A stretch of DNA of 64,000 nucleotides from positions 1,247,501 to 1,311,500 of the forward strand of contig JADANN010000439.1 in assembly GCA_018806985.1 (NCBI GenBank), given 5' to 3'. How positions within the stretch are numbered: the first letter of the stretch is position 1; each line of letters starts with the position of its first letter. The notes under the pieces are model-generated. The model saw nothing but the letters and a program-made list of their open reading frames with translations. It was not told the DNA's origin and made no database searches. The position numbers were made by a program, and so were the translations under genes. Source of the stretch: Angiostrongylus vasorum (lineage: Eukaryota > Nematoda > Chromadorea > Rhabditida > Metastrongylidae). Below, one piece after another: positions 10,930 to 22,570 of this stretch.

Positions 10930-11990
10930 TTGGAAAAAATCAAAGAAACATTGCGTAGGATGGCATGCAGTCTGCACGAGCTTCAAGTTCGACTCCGCGG
11001 CAACGCTAAGATTGAAGTACGAAATAGAAAGGAACAAGAAGTAGGGACATTAGCACCACCTTCCTTTTCCCCGATCGTTCTTAGACAGCAAGACCCAAAC
11101 GACAAATTAGTTAGCAATTTTCACATATTTCCGAGCGAAACTCTTGAAGTCCTTAACCACTGTTGCGTGAGAAAGCTTAGTTCCAACCTTACAGCACCGC
11201 CAAATTCTGGCATGTGGCAAGTTGGAAAACTAACGGAATCAAAAGCTATTAGATTATGAAAAAGAGTGGAGAGTTTGTAGTAACTTCTCATCAGTTAGAT
11301 GTTGAGATAATGGAAAAACGTCTTGAAGATGCTTCGCTTTGTCGCGCACCGACTGAAAAGGAATTCAAAAACCAACATCGAAAATTGGACAACAAATTGG
11401 TCAAAGTGGCAAACGCAGCCGATTTAGAACCATCAAACATTACCTATCTCAAGATCGAAATGCGAACACGTCCTGTTTTATGCTTCCTTATCAAAACTCA
11501 TAAGTTAGCATCCTCTGATGATCTGGTGTCTAACGACCCCTCCATCGTCAAGATTCGAGCCCAACGGCAGTTTTTTGTGTAGATGGGCGCACTGATAGAA
11601 CAGCTTTGATTAGTAGACCTGATTCTCACCCAGCTACTCAAGCATATACCAGCCCATCTCACGAATACCCAGATGTTCATGGATCGCCCGCGTAACACGC
11701 ATCTCAACGCGCTCACTTTATGGAGCCCTTCGACATTACCGGCTTTTACACTAACGTGTCGAATGACTCCGCATGCAAACCATCCGCGAGCTTCTCGAGC
11801 AACTCGAGAGTAATAAACATGTATGGCTTACCGATTTGGCGGCTTATGGTCCTCATAAAGGTGTACCTAAACTGCTCAATCTTTAGGTGGTCCGGGAAAT
11901 ACCAAGCACAAATTAGAGGGTTTGCAATGGGACAGCGACTGGCATCAACTCTTGCCATTTCCTTCATGCATAAAGAGGTCTTGAGGAAGT
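10930..11990 (+). mobile_element. Penelope-like element fragment (N-terminal region and RT fingers/palm, no motif C)
   Basis: Successive open frames at 10930-11259, 11256-11582 and 11720-11990 give a charged N-terminal region, then FLIKTHKLAS (the RT finger motif with KxHK), then FDITGFYTNVSND (motif A) and LASTLAISFM (motif B). The last two align with FDVTAHFTNVSND and LTASLAIAFM of the copy at 46667-47449. The YxDD motif C and the endonuclease are absent. Frames change at about 11256 and 11582. It is bracketed by about 120-bp direct repeats. Confidence 0.7.
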
Positions 11991-11994
11991 ACTA

Positions 11995-12120
11995 TCAACT
12001 ACCTGTTGTAATAAACCGCTGTAGTGTGGGATTTTGTTGGTCAGAAAAAAAAACTGCAATATCTAAGATCGATATGGAAACAATCGAAATGAAACAATTC
12101 ATGGCATATTCGACAAGTTA
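11995..12120 (+). repeat. Direct repeat flanking a Penelope-like fragment (right copy)
   Basis: It repeats 10785-10905 in the same orientation (TTGTAATAAACCGCTGTAG, TGTGGGATTTTGTTGG). Its position exactly where the RT sequence stops suggests the element truncates into its own terminal repeat. Confidence 0.6.
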
Positions 12121-12499
12121 GGCGATCATTTTCAATTGTAAGCAGAGACGATGTACTACTTTTTCTCAAGAATTCACAAAGCAAAAATGGGAAAATTTTC
12201 CGATTTCCACACTCTTACGAGTACTTCTAGTGAGCTTACTGATTGCTGTCTTTTTTGCTGATCGGTGTGCTGTCTGCCATAGATAGACCCGGTTATCAAA
12301 TTCAGTACTTCCACTGGAAGGTTTCCTTCACCAGAATGAAGCACTTTGCGTCACAATAGTACACTTTTATCTCTCACCCACTCTTTTTCCAGTATATGAG
12401 GGATTATTCCGAGGGTTACTCCACTTTCATTCGATTATAAATAGATAAAGAAGAAATCATCCAGCGTTGATCATTCCTTTAAAGATGTGAAATTCACCA

Positions 12500-12720
12500 A
12501 GTATCGGAGGTGAATATCAGAGGTGAGCGAATGCATATCTTGCTTACACAAGGACTTATGGTGGCCTATTTTGCATCCAGTCAGCGCTACTATTCTCCAA
12601 GGAAGGTCTCGCACCAATGTGCCAATCACGGAAGCTTAATCAACTCTGAGCTTGAGATGGGGGCAAAAACCACGCTTTACGTTGTAATGCGCCTCTAACC
12701 ACTGCGCCACGTGCACCCTC
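12500..12720 (-). repeat. tRNA-derived SINE (family A), diverged copy
   Basis: On the minus strand the head GTGCACGTGGCGCAGTGG has an intact A box, followed by AGAGGCGC. The body is more diverged, but AAGATATGCATTCGCTC and CCACCATAAGTC correspond to the family A 3' half. Confidence 0.55.
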
Positions 12721-12724
12721 AATC

Positions 12725-14640
12725 GTCAAAAACCGATTATAAAAACACGAAAACTGAACATACCTGCTACCAGCACTGAACGCTCCACATACGAGGAATA
12801 ATGGTTCCACTTCTATTATGACGATTCAAACTCACATCACGGCGAAAACGCGACAACATAAACTCCTGACTTAAGGTTTCTCTAAAAATGCAGTCATTGA
12901 GGAATTCGTAGAGGTAACATCAGCACCACTTCTTAGGAATTAGAGGCAACGAGAATACAATGGTTTCACTACATTCCGCCCAAATCCTTCCCTTTACCTA
13001 CCCTTTCTTAACACAGAAACGATTGAAGCGCAACGTGAAATAATTAGGTTGGCACTATTTCGATTCAATTGTGGCATTGAGATCAAGAAAGGGAAATTAA
13101 AGCCAGCAAAGCCTGACCGCCCTTCGAGGCTCTGAAGAATGCGGTGCTGAGGAAACATCAGATTTAACAGGATAAAGAATAAGTTAATACCTCATGCTTG
13201 CCCAACAGTAATATCGAGAATTATTTGATAAATGACGAGGTTAATAGAAAACCGGTCGTGTGAATCAATGCGCTTTGAGGTGACTCTGTCTAGAAACCTG
13301 GGTTAGTTGAAAATAGGAAGTTCCTAGATCCTCACCACGAAGGTCATCCCCAGGATCCGTGGTTCGCCGAGAACATTTCTGTAGCAAGCACAACATTCAT
13401 TTGCACAACCCCGGCGGAATGTTGAACTCAGGTGCTCCAGAGCAGAGACAGCACAGTTCAGGTTTTATTGTAAGACATCTCGAACGCCTGCGCTTCAGTG
13501 TTAGCAGTGAGAAAGTGCGAACAGTATTTTCCCAGAGCATTTGTCAAATGAGCGATGCTTTAGCCACGGAGTTTTACGTATTTGAAAACAGAAGTTCGAC
13601 GTTCAGAGATAATTTATTCTATTGTACACTAAGCTATACAGGAGCGTTAAAAGACAGCCCACTTGGCCACTGAATGTCAAGCATATCAGAGAAAAATCGA
13701 GCTGAATCCCAGGAATTTTAATACCCAAAGTATGAACGGCAAGTATGTTAGGTATAACCGTAATCTTTCAAAGCCCTTTCTAGATAAATTCGGTACAGAA
13801 CAGCAAAGAAACTGAAATATTGTCGAGACCTGTTTGAATCACTGAAGACCAAGGACACGACAGAGGATACGTGGCGAGCGTTTCAGCGAAAATAGCTATC
13901 GCAGCTTCTGCTATTGAAAAGAAACCAATTTGTTTTCTGTCATTCACTGAACCTGTAATAGCCGGAAGGACTACTGCTTTTGTCGAGTCGCCTAAGACTA
14001 GCTGAGCACACTACAGTGAATGCTACCGTGACTACCTGCCCAGGCGAAGAGTGTCAGGTGTATGCTTGTTGTCGTTGTTATTCAACACATCCGCCATTTT
14101 TTGGAACAAACATACCTACTGCTCATATCAAATTTAACATCTCCTTTCATCGACAAATTGTAGTATTTTACTTCGTTGATAGCCATCCGAACAAATTTGA
14201 ACCATCGCCACTCTGAAGAAAGACGAAGGCGAAGGCGATTAAAGCGCTAGCCGAAAATGTTTTTGTAACCTCGGATTAGCTTGTCAATGAAAGGAAAATT
14301 GATTAGTTGCGCTGGATTTGGATGAACATTGGGTTTAAAAGATGCCCATATGTAATCTAGGATTGAGCTTCGAGGACCAATGAACATAAACCACAATCCA
14401 GTGATCAATATGACCAAACAATATGTTCGTGATGATGCAGCATGACTGCTCGTCACATTAACTGCACCATGGTCGACGTGCCAGTTCAATTCGCTTGCTT
14501 GAAAACCTGACAACGTCATACTAGCATGTAGCCAACGTAGCCACATGACAATACACAGAATATCACTACAAAACCACTCTAAAATACCCATACCTCCAAT
14601 GAGTGCTTTGTGAACATATGCTGTCCTAGTTGTATAATTC
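12725..14640. other. Intergenic; decayed hammerhead-like pieces and one longer open frame
   Basis: 13126-13164 (+) has AGGCT, CTGAAGA, GAAAC and ATC in hammerhead order, but with poor stem II pairing. It is followed by text typical of Penelope ends (ACCTCATGCTTGCCCAACA). 14211-14262 (+) is a more decayed relative. 14247-14591 (-) is an open frame of 114 codons with one hydrophobic stretch and no recognised family. 13359-13673 (+) is another open frame that I do not recognise. Confidence 0.35.
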
Positions 14641-14659
14641 TAGGAAACAGAGGTCTCGC

Positions 14660-15010
14660 ATCCTGTCAACGCCTCATTGCGCTGCTGGGAAATGTCTTTT
14701 TGTGTCGGACTGTGCGGTAGAGTTGGGGAATTCATCTCGGCAGCAGAGCCTTCCATGCTAATAAAAAGTCCAGCTTTTCCACCAGGAAGGCCAGATAAGA
14801 GTTAACGAAATGGTATCAAACTAGTCGCCTGTTGGGAAAACTTCTGTGATCTACATAGGAGGAGACTAACTGCGCTGCTGACGACCTAGGGCAGAGTTTG
14901 GCTATGCTGACCTGGAGACTCATGCGAACCACAATTGATGAACCAGCGAAACCCCAAAAATACGGAAATTATTCTAGGGCCGCACAACCAGTGAAGACAA
15001 GCCATACAAA
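14660..15010 (+). repeat. SINE family B, strongly diverged copy
   Basis: It keeps the order of family B landmarks: GTGTCGGACTGTGCGG, GAATTCATC, CACCAGGAAGGCC, GGGCAGAGTTTGGC and GCCGCACAACCAGTGAAGAC, with many changes and small gaps. Confidence 0.5.
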
Positions 15011-15099
15011 TAATGGGTGGTTTATCTGTTTATTGATGAGAGTTGCTCTTGCCGCGTTAATCAGTCATATAACTTTAACCTTTATCCGGTATTCTTAGT

Positions 15100-16940
15100 G
15101 CTTTAAATAAGTCTGTATTTTGCAGTTGTTCACAACTAAACAACTATTCTGTGAGAAACTCGAAGCGACTTAATGAGAAGATGGTGGCGATTGCCGGCGT
15201 GAGAAGTAAAGGTAGTACGGGGAAGTACTTTGTTTCCAGTGCTTCTACATTCTGCCAGTTTTTTATCAAAAGCTTAGTTGTTTGCCAGCACCAGCTCTCC
15301 ATCGTCCTGTTTCAGGTCCAGCTTTATTTGTCACAATTTTTCCATCGCTGGTGACAGGGGGGAATGGCAGAATCTACGATTGATTAGTTATAATCTATGG
15401 GCCTAATGAGGGTGTGGTTAAAGAGATATTCATAACATCGAAGAAGTGAAGGATGTTATATTGCGCAGAATCCATAATGTACTAGTGAATGCCGGAAACA
15501 TATGAGCAACTGCAAAGAAAAAAGATGGTTCGGATCTTGCTAGGAGCCGAGTTTTGCAGATATCTCAGAAGTATTGTACCTGTATTTTACACAATTCCCC
15601 TGCCGTAAAAAAGGCGGCAAATAAAGAGCTAAACATTTGATGTCACAGTTTTCTTGCTGAGCAAACTGGTGCCTCTTATTACAACATTTATTCACTCACA
15701 ATAGCTGGTGTTTCGGTGGTGTCGTGTTTTTCAGAGCCGTTATGTTCTTTGTAAGTCTTCCAGTTATCTGGTGTCTGGAATGTGTTCAAGAACCTGCGGC
15801 TGGTTACCTCCAAATGACTGGATGACTTTTAAAGAACAAAACATTGCGTTTTGAAAAGCAGCCGCTTACTATACGAACGAAAATTTACGCGTTAAATTTT
15901 CTTATGCTGAGGTCACGAAGTTGTTTAGACTGAGTAGGTTCCACGTGAATTTGACCTTTCTAATAAAACACAATGAGATAAAAAAGTCGAACACATTAAC
16001 TACGCTGAGCAAACAGCTAACAACATAGAAAATAATGAAGGTGATCATCATCATGGCAGGTTGAACATTTTCAGTTTCTTTGCATGACAAAATCCCGGGA
16101 AACATCTCTGCATAGTCTCATTTACTGTATTTTCGTCGACACTTCTCTTCCTGGAAAACGGCACCATCACTTCATAGGTGGGAATTTACCGTTGAAAACA
16201 TACAATTTTATGAATATGGTTTGTTAAGAGGAGCATAATTACACATTAAGCAGATCCTTAATATGCTCTACATGTGAAAATATCAAAGCATTAGTTTGCG
16301 GCAAACTTTATCCACAAATCATTTTTCCTTAGAATTGAATGAAAGAATAAATGGGCTCATGCGTCTTCGCATGCCTCTCAGTGCTTCTTATGTCGACCGT
16401 CTCACGATATCTTCTTCCTTACACATGGCTAGTGTCAGTAAGCCCGGCATTTGAAAACAAATTATGCGACTAATTCAGCACCACACTGAAGAAAGCCCGT
16501 GCCAATGAAAGGTAATTTGACTGTGAACATCTCACCAGGAGCTAATTTCACGTACAGGGATCATGAGATTGGATGCATTCAGCTGCAGGTCGACCGTTAA
16601 CATATTTGCTACATAGCACTCTCATTATCTATCTATGTAAAACAAGGCTTTTACTCGAAGTGCTTAAGGACCCCTGATTCAAGGCCAAGAAGTACCCTGC
16701 CTTGCGATTAACATCACATATGCTTTAGATGAGCCAATATATCCGACATTTAGGTTTAACAAATTTACTTTATTTGAATCGCAAAATGATCACCTACAGT
16801 GATGGCGGGAGAAAAAATTATACGTCGAGATCTTTTCTACTACCTACTTTAATGAACTTACTATTCAGTAATCACTGAAGCTACATCATTTTCATACCGC
16901 AGGGCCTTTGTAAAAAAAGTTAGTTTCTTGTGATATGATA
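15100..16940. other. Intergenic, no gene recognised
   Basis: It holds a terminal MITE scrap near 15552-15575 (GAGTTTTGCAGATATCTCAG) and a degenerate hammerhead-like piece on the minus strand near 15705-15740 (CTGAAAA ... GAAAC). On the minus strand at 15902-16105 is an open frame with a hydrophobic segment, which could be a receptor remnant but shows no diagnostic motif. Confidence 0.3.
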
Positions 16941-16944
16941 AATA

Positions 16945-17035
16945 AAAAGATAAAGGGTAAAGTTTCCGATGTCCTGAGGGATGCGCCTTGCACTCACTTC
17001 ATTAAGTCTGGTTAGAGGTGATTGAATGCATATTG
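16945..17035 (-). repeat. SINE family A, 3' part (split by a family B insertion)
   Basis: It reads from the tail AAAGATAAAGGGTAAAG through GAGGGATGCGCC, CTTCATTAAG and GGTGATTGAATGCATA, the reverse of the family A 3' end. The sequence resumes at 17412 after a family B element. Confidence 0.65.
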
Positions 17036-17411
17036 CTCCCAACGGTTTACAGCCTCATCATGGCTGGGAGGTGTTCCTGGGTGTCGGAATGCGATGTACA
17101 GCGGGGGATTCATCTTATGGCAGGGTCTCCCATGCTGAGAATGAGTCCGGCGTTTCCATAAGGAAACCTAGTTAACAGTAAACCAGTACCAGGATCCACC
17201 ACCGTCCTGGAATCAAAGTCGCATGGTGGTAAATCTCTCTCTGATCCACAAAGGCTGCGACTGCCCGTGGTGGAGAAGACCTGGGTGAGACTTTGGCCAG
17301 GCTGACTTCGGGACTCCAGCGAACCATAATGGCTTAACCAACAAGGCTCCGAAAAATGGAGATTATGCTGGGTCCCGCACAACCAGTGAGGACGGTCCAT
17401 TCAAGTATCAA
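17036..17411 (+). repeat. SINE family B inserted into a family A SINE
   Basis: A full-length family B copy runs from CTCCCAACGGTTTACAG to GTCCATTCAAGTATCAAGTA. Family A sequence lies on both sides (16945-17035 and 17412-17615), with GCATA at both junctions as a short target duplication. The 3' end shows two tandem TCAAGTA units. Confidence 0.7.
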
Positions 17412-17615
17412 GTATCAAGAACGCATAGTTGGCCTTTCCAATGACTCGCAGTGGGCTACCGATGTATCCAGCCAATGCTACGATCCTCCTAAATAAGCCT
17501 AGCACCAACTTGCCGACCTCAGAGTGATGGAAGGCTTGGTGAGCCATGGGTGCTGGGATCAATTCCACGTGTGTGTCGCAGTCGCATCTCCAACCACTGC
17601 GCCACACGCGCCCCT
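17412..17615 (-). repeat. SINE family A, 5' part (continuation)
   Basis: On the minus strand it starts GGCGCGTGTGGCGCAGTGG (perfect pol III A box) with an ACACACGTGGAATTGATCCC B-box region, and runs into the body until the family B insertion. Together with 16945-17035 it makes one nearly complete SINE. Confidence 0.7.
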
Positions 17616-17922
17616 TAGAGGAGTTAGGACAGTTAAGAGAGCAAAAGGGTCCTGTTTGCCATTCCCGCCCATGAGTATTTGCTAGGAAATATTTGGCTTA
17701 TACGATGACTTGTGGTACCCTATCGATGTAACACTTCACTATGTTGACCACTGCAGGCAAGTTTCGGCACCAATCTGCCGACCATATGGGGATGGAGAGC
17801 CCGATTTGCTCGAACTAGACGGGGCACACTAGCAATTTTTCTCATCTTCCACGGCTCGCCTTCACATCTACTGTGTGGATCAAAGCGTCCATAACCCACT
17901 TAAATCTTCGAAATCAGCTGGA

Positions 17923-18393
17923 AGTATCGACCACGACTCAGTTCCTTAACAGAGTCGTGCACTTTTCGGAGCTTGTTGAAAGAGAAATGGCCACATTGTC
18001 CTTTGCCTGTCATTCGTTGCCCTCTTTATGTCATTTTATATGTCCATGGCTATAAACGTTTGGGGCTTAAGTCCGTTTGCATGGCATAATGCCTGGCTTC
18101 GTAGATTCGAATTCCGATGGATATTATGTCATCTTTGACCGGTGTAAGAAGATACCGAGCAACGAATACGGGAAAATATCCGACTTTCGTTAGGTCGATA
18201 AACGCTGCGTAGATGAAGGAATGGGAATCAGTTATAAGCTCCAAAAGTACTAAAAGAACTTTCCTGTTCATCGTTTGTTAATGTTTATCTGTTATAGTAG
18301 ACGTCAATTTCCTGAATACCGGTGAAACTAACCATTACAGTACTGAAATACTTTCAGCATAATCAACGCAATCTGTGAAGACCTGAAGCGCTC
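17923..18393 (+). repeat. Direct-repeat segment outside the palindrome (paralogue of 21308-21775)
   Basis: From GTATCGACCACGACTCAG to GACCTGAAGCGCTCAT this segment matches 21308-21775 in the same orientation with scattered changes. Shared blocks include GTTGAAAGAGAAATGGCC, GGGGCTTAAGTCCG and CATTACAGTACTGAAATAC. It ends exactly where the left palindrome arm begins, so it marks the left breakpoint. No gene product recognised. Confidence 0.75.
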
Positions 18394-20195
18394 ATTCACT
18401 CTGGTTGACCATAATTTTTTTTAGGATATTTTTTGTCACGGAATGCCTGTCTTTTGTTGCGTTTGCCTTTGTTCGCCTTGATGTCTTGGATAATCTGGTC
18501 AGGTTGTTTTATGAAAAAAAAGCATGAAAAAGGGAAAAATGGTTAACAAAGCGGATTTCTGTGAACTAAGGAATTTTTTGAGTATCATATCTCCTCCGAA
18601 CAATGCCGTATCCACTTTGTTGTTTTGATTGGTTTCTTCGATTAAATAACTTGATTGAATTGGTTGGGTGTGATTCTTCTTATTTTAGAAGATATTCTAA
18701 AATTCTGTTATATTTCTCCACTAACCATCGGACGAGACGTAATATGTTACATGCATCACATTTAAAGAATCGGCAGAACGCTCTAGGGACGGTGTGAGTT
18801 CGTCTTTAATTTCTTCCTCCATATTGTGTAGTTGCTTCACAAACTTCATCGTATCTTCCGCATTCGGTGTGCTAGTTCGCCAGTGGATTAGGGAGTTGGT
18901 CGGATTTGTCTTTTTCTCCGCCAACTGTACGTGGAATGCTCGACTTTATGTCAATTCACCACGCGGGACTTTTCTCCATAAGTGCCTTGAACAACCTCGA
19001 GTTTGGTTATAACACTTTATAGCAACAACAACGATACCAATAATAATGTGTGATATTTGACGATATGTAAGCTGCGTGGATACGAGCGAGATTGAAATGA
19101 GAACAAATGATACGCTTGAAGGATGCTAGGCGGACACTGGAGTTGGAGCACTGAGGAATTGAGGGACTGGAAGATAAGCACTGGGGGTTGCAAACCAGGC
19201 ACTGGTAGATTGGAAGACAGACACTAGTCTCAATGACTGCTGGTGCTCCTTATATTCTTTCTGTAATGGGTGGGGGTTTTACAGAGGCAGTCAGAGATAG
19301 TGCTGATTCAGGGCATGACACGGTACATGCGGAGCAGTACATCAAATGATACGGTATGCCAGAAGCTTCATCAACATAGAACTTAATCAGATAGCGAAGG
19401 AATAGCTCGTAGAGAATGGTTATCTGAAAGGCTACGCAAAGGATTATCAAAAGGTCATGTGGGAGAGATGGAATAGATTGTACAAAGGCTTACACAGAAA
19501 GTGCATCGGAACTGCCGATTTCTTGAAAGTACATGCAGCTGGCGGCGGCTTTATTCAGCGTCCGTATCAACGGACAAAGAAGAGCTGAGATATAAAGAAG
19601 TTACAGTATCCCTTAATAGCCCAGCTGCGAGGCAAATGTTTGAAGCGGTAGTTGAGAGACAATTTACAAAAATATGCGAGAATAGATGTATAACGATTAC
19701 AAGTAAAACAGTTATTGTAGAAAACATAAGGTAACATAGAAATAGGAACAATCTAAGGAATGGTTACTATACTTGGCTCCTAAGAGAGCGATTGAGAGGT
19801 AACGCGCTATCTACATGCATTTACGAAAACGAGAATGGTGAGAGAGCCTTACGCTTTTGAATAAGTTGTATCCCTCTTGTTCTAGGAATCAGCCATTCTT
19901 CCTCAGTCGAAGTCACGTAAAAAACGGCTCTGCAGGAGATACTGCCGAGATGTCAGTTACTGTTGTAAAGTGTGTTTTTGTGTACGGAAGTAAATGTGTG
20001 CTGTTTAACAATCTTGTGATTGCTAAACATGAAAACGACGCATTTATAATCATATGCCGAGGGTAAACGAAAGTCAATCCTCTTCTACTCTTCCTTCAAA
20101 ATCATCGTCGCTAGTTGATCTTGTAATTCTCGTTTCCGAGCTACCAGCTGTTCCAGTGCAGGAACTATTTACGAAGAAAGCAAGTAGTATTACTC
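18394..20195 (-). pseudogene. Astacin pseudogene 5' fragment (mirror of the copy starting at 38801)
   Basis: On the minus strand, exon 1 (about 20195-20075) encodes IRVILLAFFVNSSC..., a signal-peptide-like start whose ATG is ATA. The pro-segment exons lie at about 18870-18755 (DTMKFVKQLHNMEEEIKDEL), 18650-18575 (VDTALFGGDMIL, the FxGD pro-motif) and 18500-18394 (RNKRQAFRDKKYPK, the furin-like maturation site). The palindrome arm then stops, so catalytic, EGF and CUB exons are absent. It is a truncated duplicate of the right-arm gene. Confidence 0.75.
19390..19735 (+). other. Coding-like remnant, unrecognised (left-arm copy)
   Basis: One frame gives ENGYLKGYAKDYQKVMW, then LYKGLHRKCIGTADFLKVHAAGGG with one stop upstream. 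A neighbouring frame (19501-19734) gives VSLNSPAARQMFEAVVERQF. The composition looks protein-like and the segments join with a shift near 19555. I do not recognise the family. The mirror copy is at 39263-39608 (-). Confidence 0.3.
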
Positions 20196-20269
20196 TTATC
20201 TTGAAATTCAAAGAGAACTGGGATGAAAGAAATCCTCCGAAGACTAAGACAGATATTGGAAAGCAATGA

Positions 20270-20410
20270 GAAGATTTTTGAAGCAGAAGTGAACATCTTT
20301 GCATAGAAATCGAAAACATCAGATCGCAAGCTCTTGATTTATTCTAGATAAATTGTAAGAATCCAAATATGAACGCTTGGGAGGAATGCCTCATTACCAC
20401 ACCCAATCTC
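20270..20410 (+). mobile_element. Penelope-like endonuclease fragment (left-arm copy)
   Basis: The reverse complement of GTAATGAGGCATTCCTCCC, followed by CTTACAATTTATCTAGAAT, matches the C-terminal coding end of the Penelope element at 46150-46270. It sits beside the MITE in both palindrome arms (mirror 38590-38732). Confidence 0.5.
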
Positions 20411-20504
20411 ACACAATACCTCTCGGGTTTTTTACGGACTGGACGATGCGTAATTTTCACCTTAGCAAACTCGCTGGTTCGTTAAAAATAAACGATAATA
20501 CAAC

Positions 20505-20795
20505 CACAACGATACTGAGAAATTGTAAAACTCCGGGCCGCAAGTGTCTGCGGTGGGTAACAAACGCTCTGTTATCCTTTTCGGGGACTAACGCGTTCAC
20601 CACCACACCATGCGAGTCTTTCGTTTCGCACTTCACTCAGAAGTGTTTTATAGGCCTTTGCCTTTATGCGCAAAACGAAAGACCCCTAAGGTGTGGTGGT
20701 GAAGGCGTTAGCCCCAGGAAAGGGTAATAACGCGTTCGTTCCCCCACCGCAGACACCTGCGGTCTGGAGTTTTGCAAATATCTCAGCATCATTGT
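20505..20795. repeat. Foldback MITE (family C), left-arm copy
   Basis: The terminal inverted repeats are long. The left side reads GATACTGAGAAATTGTAAAA, CTCCGGGCCGCAAGTGTCTG; the right side ends CACCTGCGGTCTGGAG, TTTTGCAAATATCTCAGCATC. The inside is itself a hairpin, with GCGTTCACCACCACACCATGCG opposite TGGTGGTGAAGGCGTTAG. No coding capacity. Related copies are at 38203-38493, 55970-56300 and 54258-54400. Confidence 0.7.
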
Positions 20796-21307
20796 AGTTA
20801 TATACTTATAGATGATGTTAACCAAATTATAGAACTGGGAATTGTAAGAGAACTGTAGTGAACGTCATCTACGGGGAAAGAAATGATTTATGCAGGATAG
20901 CGCATTGCTTCCAGCTCTTATTAAGCAGTAAATGATTGCCCTCATCGTTCATCTACGTCTTGATGCTTACTTGGTAATGTTTGTTTCTGAATTAGGACGA
21001 CTGTATGAAAAAAGATCGTTGAAAAAAATACACGGGAAAAGAGCTAAAAAGATTTGTGTAGAGATGGGCTAAAAGAAGGACCTAGATAGGAATCAACCGA
21101 GGCATGGTGGTTTGTTATTCTGTGTCTTAATTCTTAATAAGTACAATGCTGAAAGCAAGTTTGCAAGTCATGATTTCGTTTCGTTTAATTTGATCCTAAA
21201 CTGTCATCAACGTGAAGGGAGATACTTGTCAAAAAAACTAAATATCAATTCGTCGGCTGTACTTTAAGTGATAGAGAGTTCAACTGGGGGTTTGCTAAAT
21301 TCTTTAT

Positions 21308-21775
21308 CAGCTGAAGTATCGACCATGACTCAGTTCCTTAACAGAGCCGTGCATTTTTTTGAGCTTGTTGAAAGAGAAATGGCCACATTGTCCTTTGCCT
21401 GTTATTCGTTGCCTTCTTTATGTCATTTTATATGTCCATGGATATGAATGTTTGGGGCTTAAGTCCGCTTGCATGGCATAATGCCTGGCTTCGTAGATTC
21501 GAATTCCGATGGATATTATGTCATCTCGACCGGTGTAAGAACACACCGAGCAACGGGAAAATATCCGACTTTGTAAGGTCGATAAAGCTAGATGAAGAAA
21601 TAGGAATCAATTATAGGCTCCAAAAGTACTAAAAGAACTTTCTGTTCATCGTTTGTTAATGTTTATCTGTTATAGCAGACGTCAGTTTCCTAAATACCGG
21701 TGAAACTAACCATTACAGTACTGAAATACTTTCAGCTTAACCAACGCAATCTGTGAAGACCTGAAGCGCTCATGG
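21308..21775 (+). repeat. Internal copy of the breakpoint direct repeat (left arm)
   Basis: Paralogue of 17923-18393, same orientation. Together the two flank 2.9 kb (18394-21307). It contains a short open frame (21420-21632) shared with the other copies, with no recognised function. Confidence 0.7.
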
Positions 21776-21899
21776 TCAACACTCATTCGTCGAAATCGGA
21801 CTACTTCAATTTCTTTTCCACGGCACTACCTCCTATCTTTTTCTTGCATTTGGAAATCTCGGCATTGTGCCATTGATTTTCTACCGAAAGTTATTATGT

Positions 21900-22155
21900 T
21901 GGTCAATAACTTAGGGATGCGCCATGCTTTCGACTTTCCTAATCATCGCTTGTGGCGATTGAATTCATATTTGGACTTTACAACCACTAGCGGTGGCCTG
22001 CCGACGTATCGAGGCAATGGTGATATCCTTTCAGATAGGTCTGATATCAATTTGCCAACTCCGGAGTGATGGACGGCTTGTTGAGCCTGAGGCATTAGAT
22101 CGATCCCATGTTTATTGCAGGGTGGCTCTACTACTACGCTACACGTGCCCATCGT
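21900..22155 (-). repeat. SINE family A, diverged copy (left arm)
   Basis: The minus-strand head GGGCACGTGTAGCGTAGTAG, then CATGGGATCGATCTAATGCC (B-box region), CTCAACAAGCCGTCCATC and GGCAAATTGATATCAGACC. It ends ATGGCGCATCCCTAAG. Mirror copy at 36842-37095. Confidence 0.65.
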
Positions 22156-22570
22156 GAAATCATATTCTTGGATAAACTTCGGTCTAGATTGACGAGATAA
22201 ACGGCGAGAAAATTCATCAAAAATTAGAAAACCCTTGAAAATCCGACAAACGTAAAGTAACCGGGCGTTTTGCTTTTACTGTGTTCATTGACGGAGCAAC
22301 CATATAACAAATGAAAGATGTAGAGAATAAGGTATTGGCTACGTAACGTAAAAAAACAACAAATATTTTCCTTATTTTCTAAATGAAGCGACGGATGAAC
22401 AATGGGAAAAAACTCATTGTTTTACATTGGCTACTGTCCCTTATGTGAACGGTGAACGTCCAATTCAATATAAAAGTGAAACGAGTCATTAAATGATACG
22501 ATCCAGTTTTTTGATGCTTTATTTATTCTTCCAGAGCTTTCTTTTATCCAGCCTCATATTACGTTTCAAG

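Noticed and set aside
14247..14591. 114-codon minus-strand frame with a hydrophobic stretch
   Set aside because: No family motif, no splice sites that extend it and no paralogue in the window; kept only as a note in the intergenic entry.
15902..16105. Possible 7TM chemoreceptor exon
   Set aside because: One or two hydrophobic stretches only, with no diagnostic motif; too short to call.
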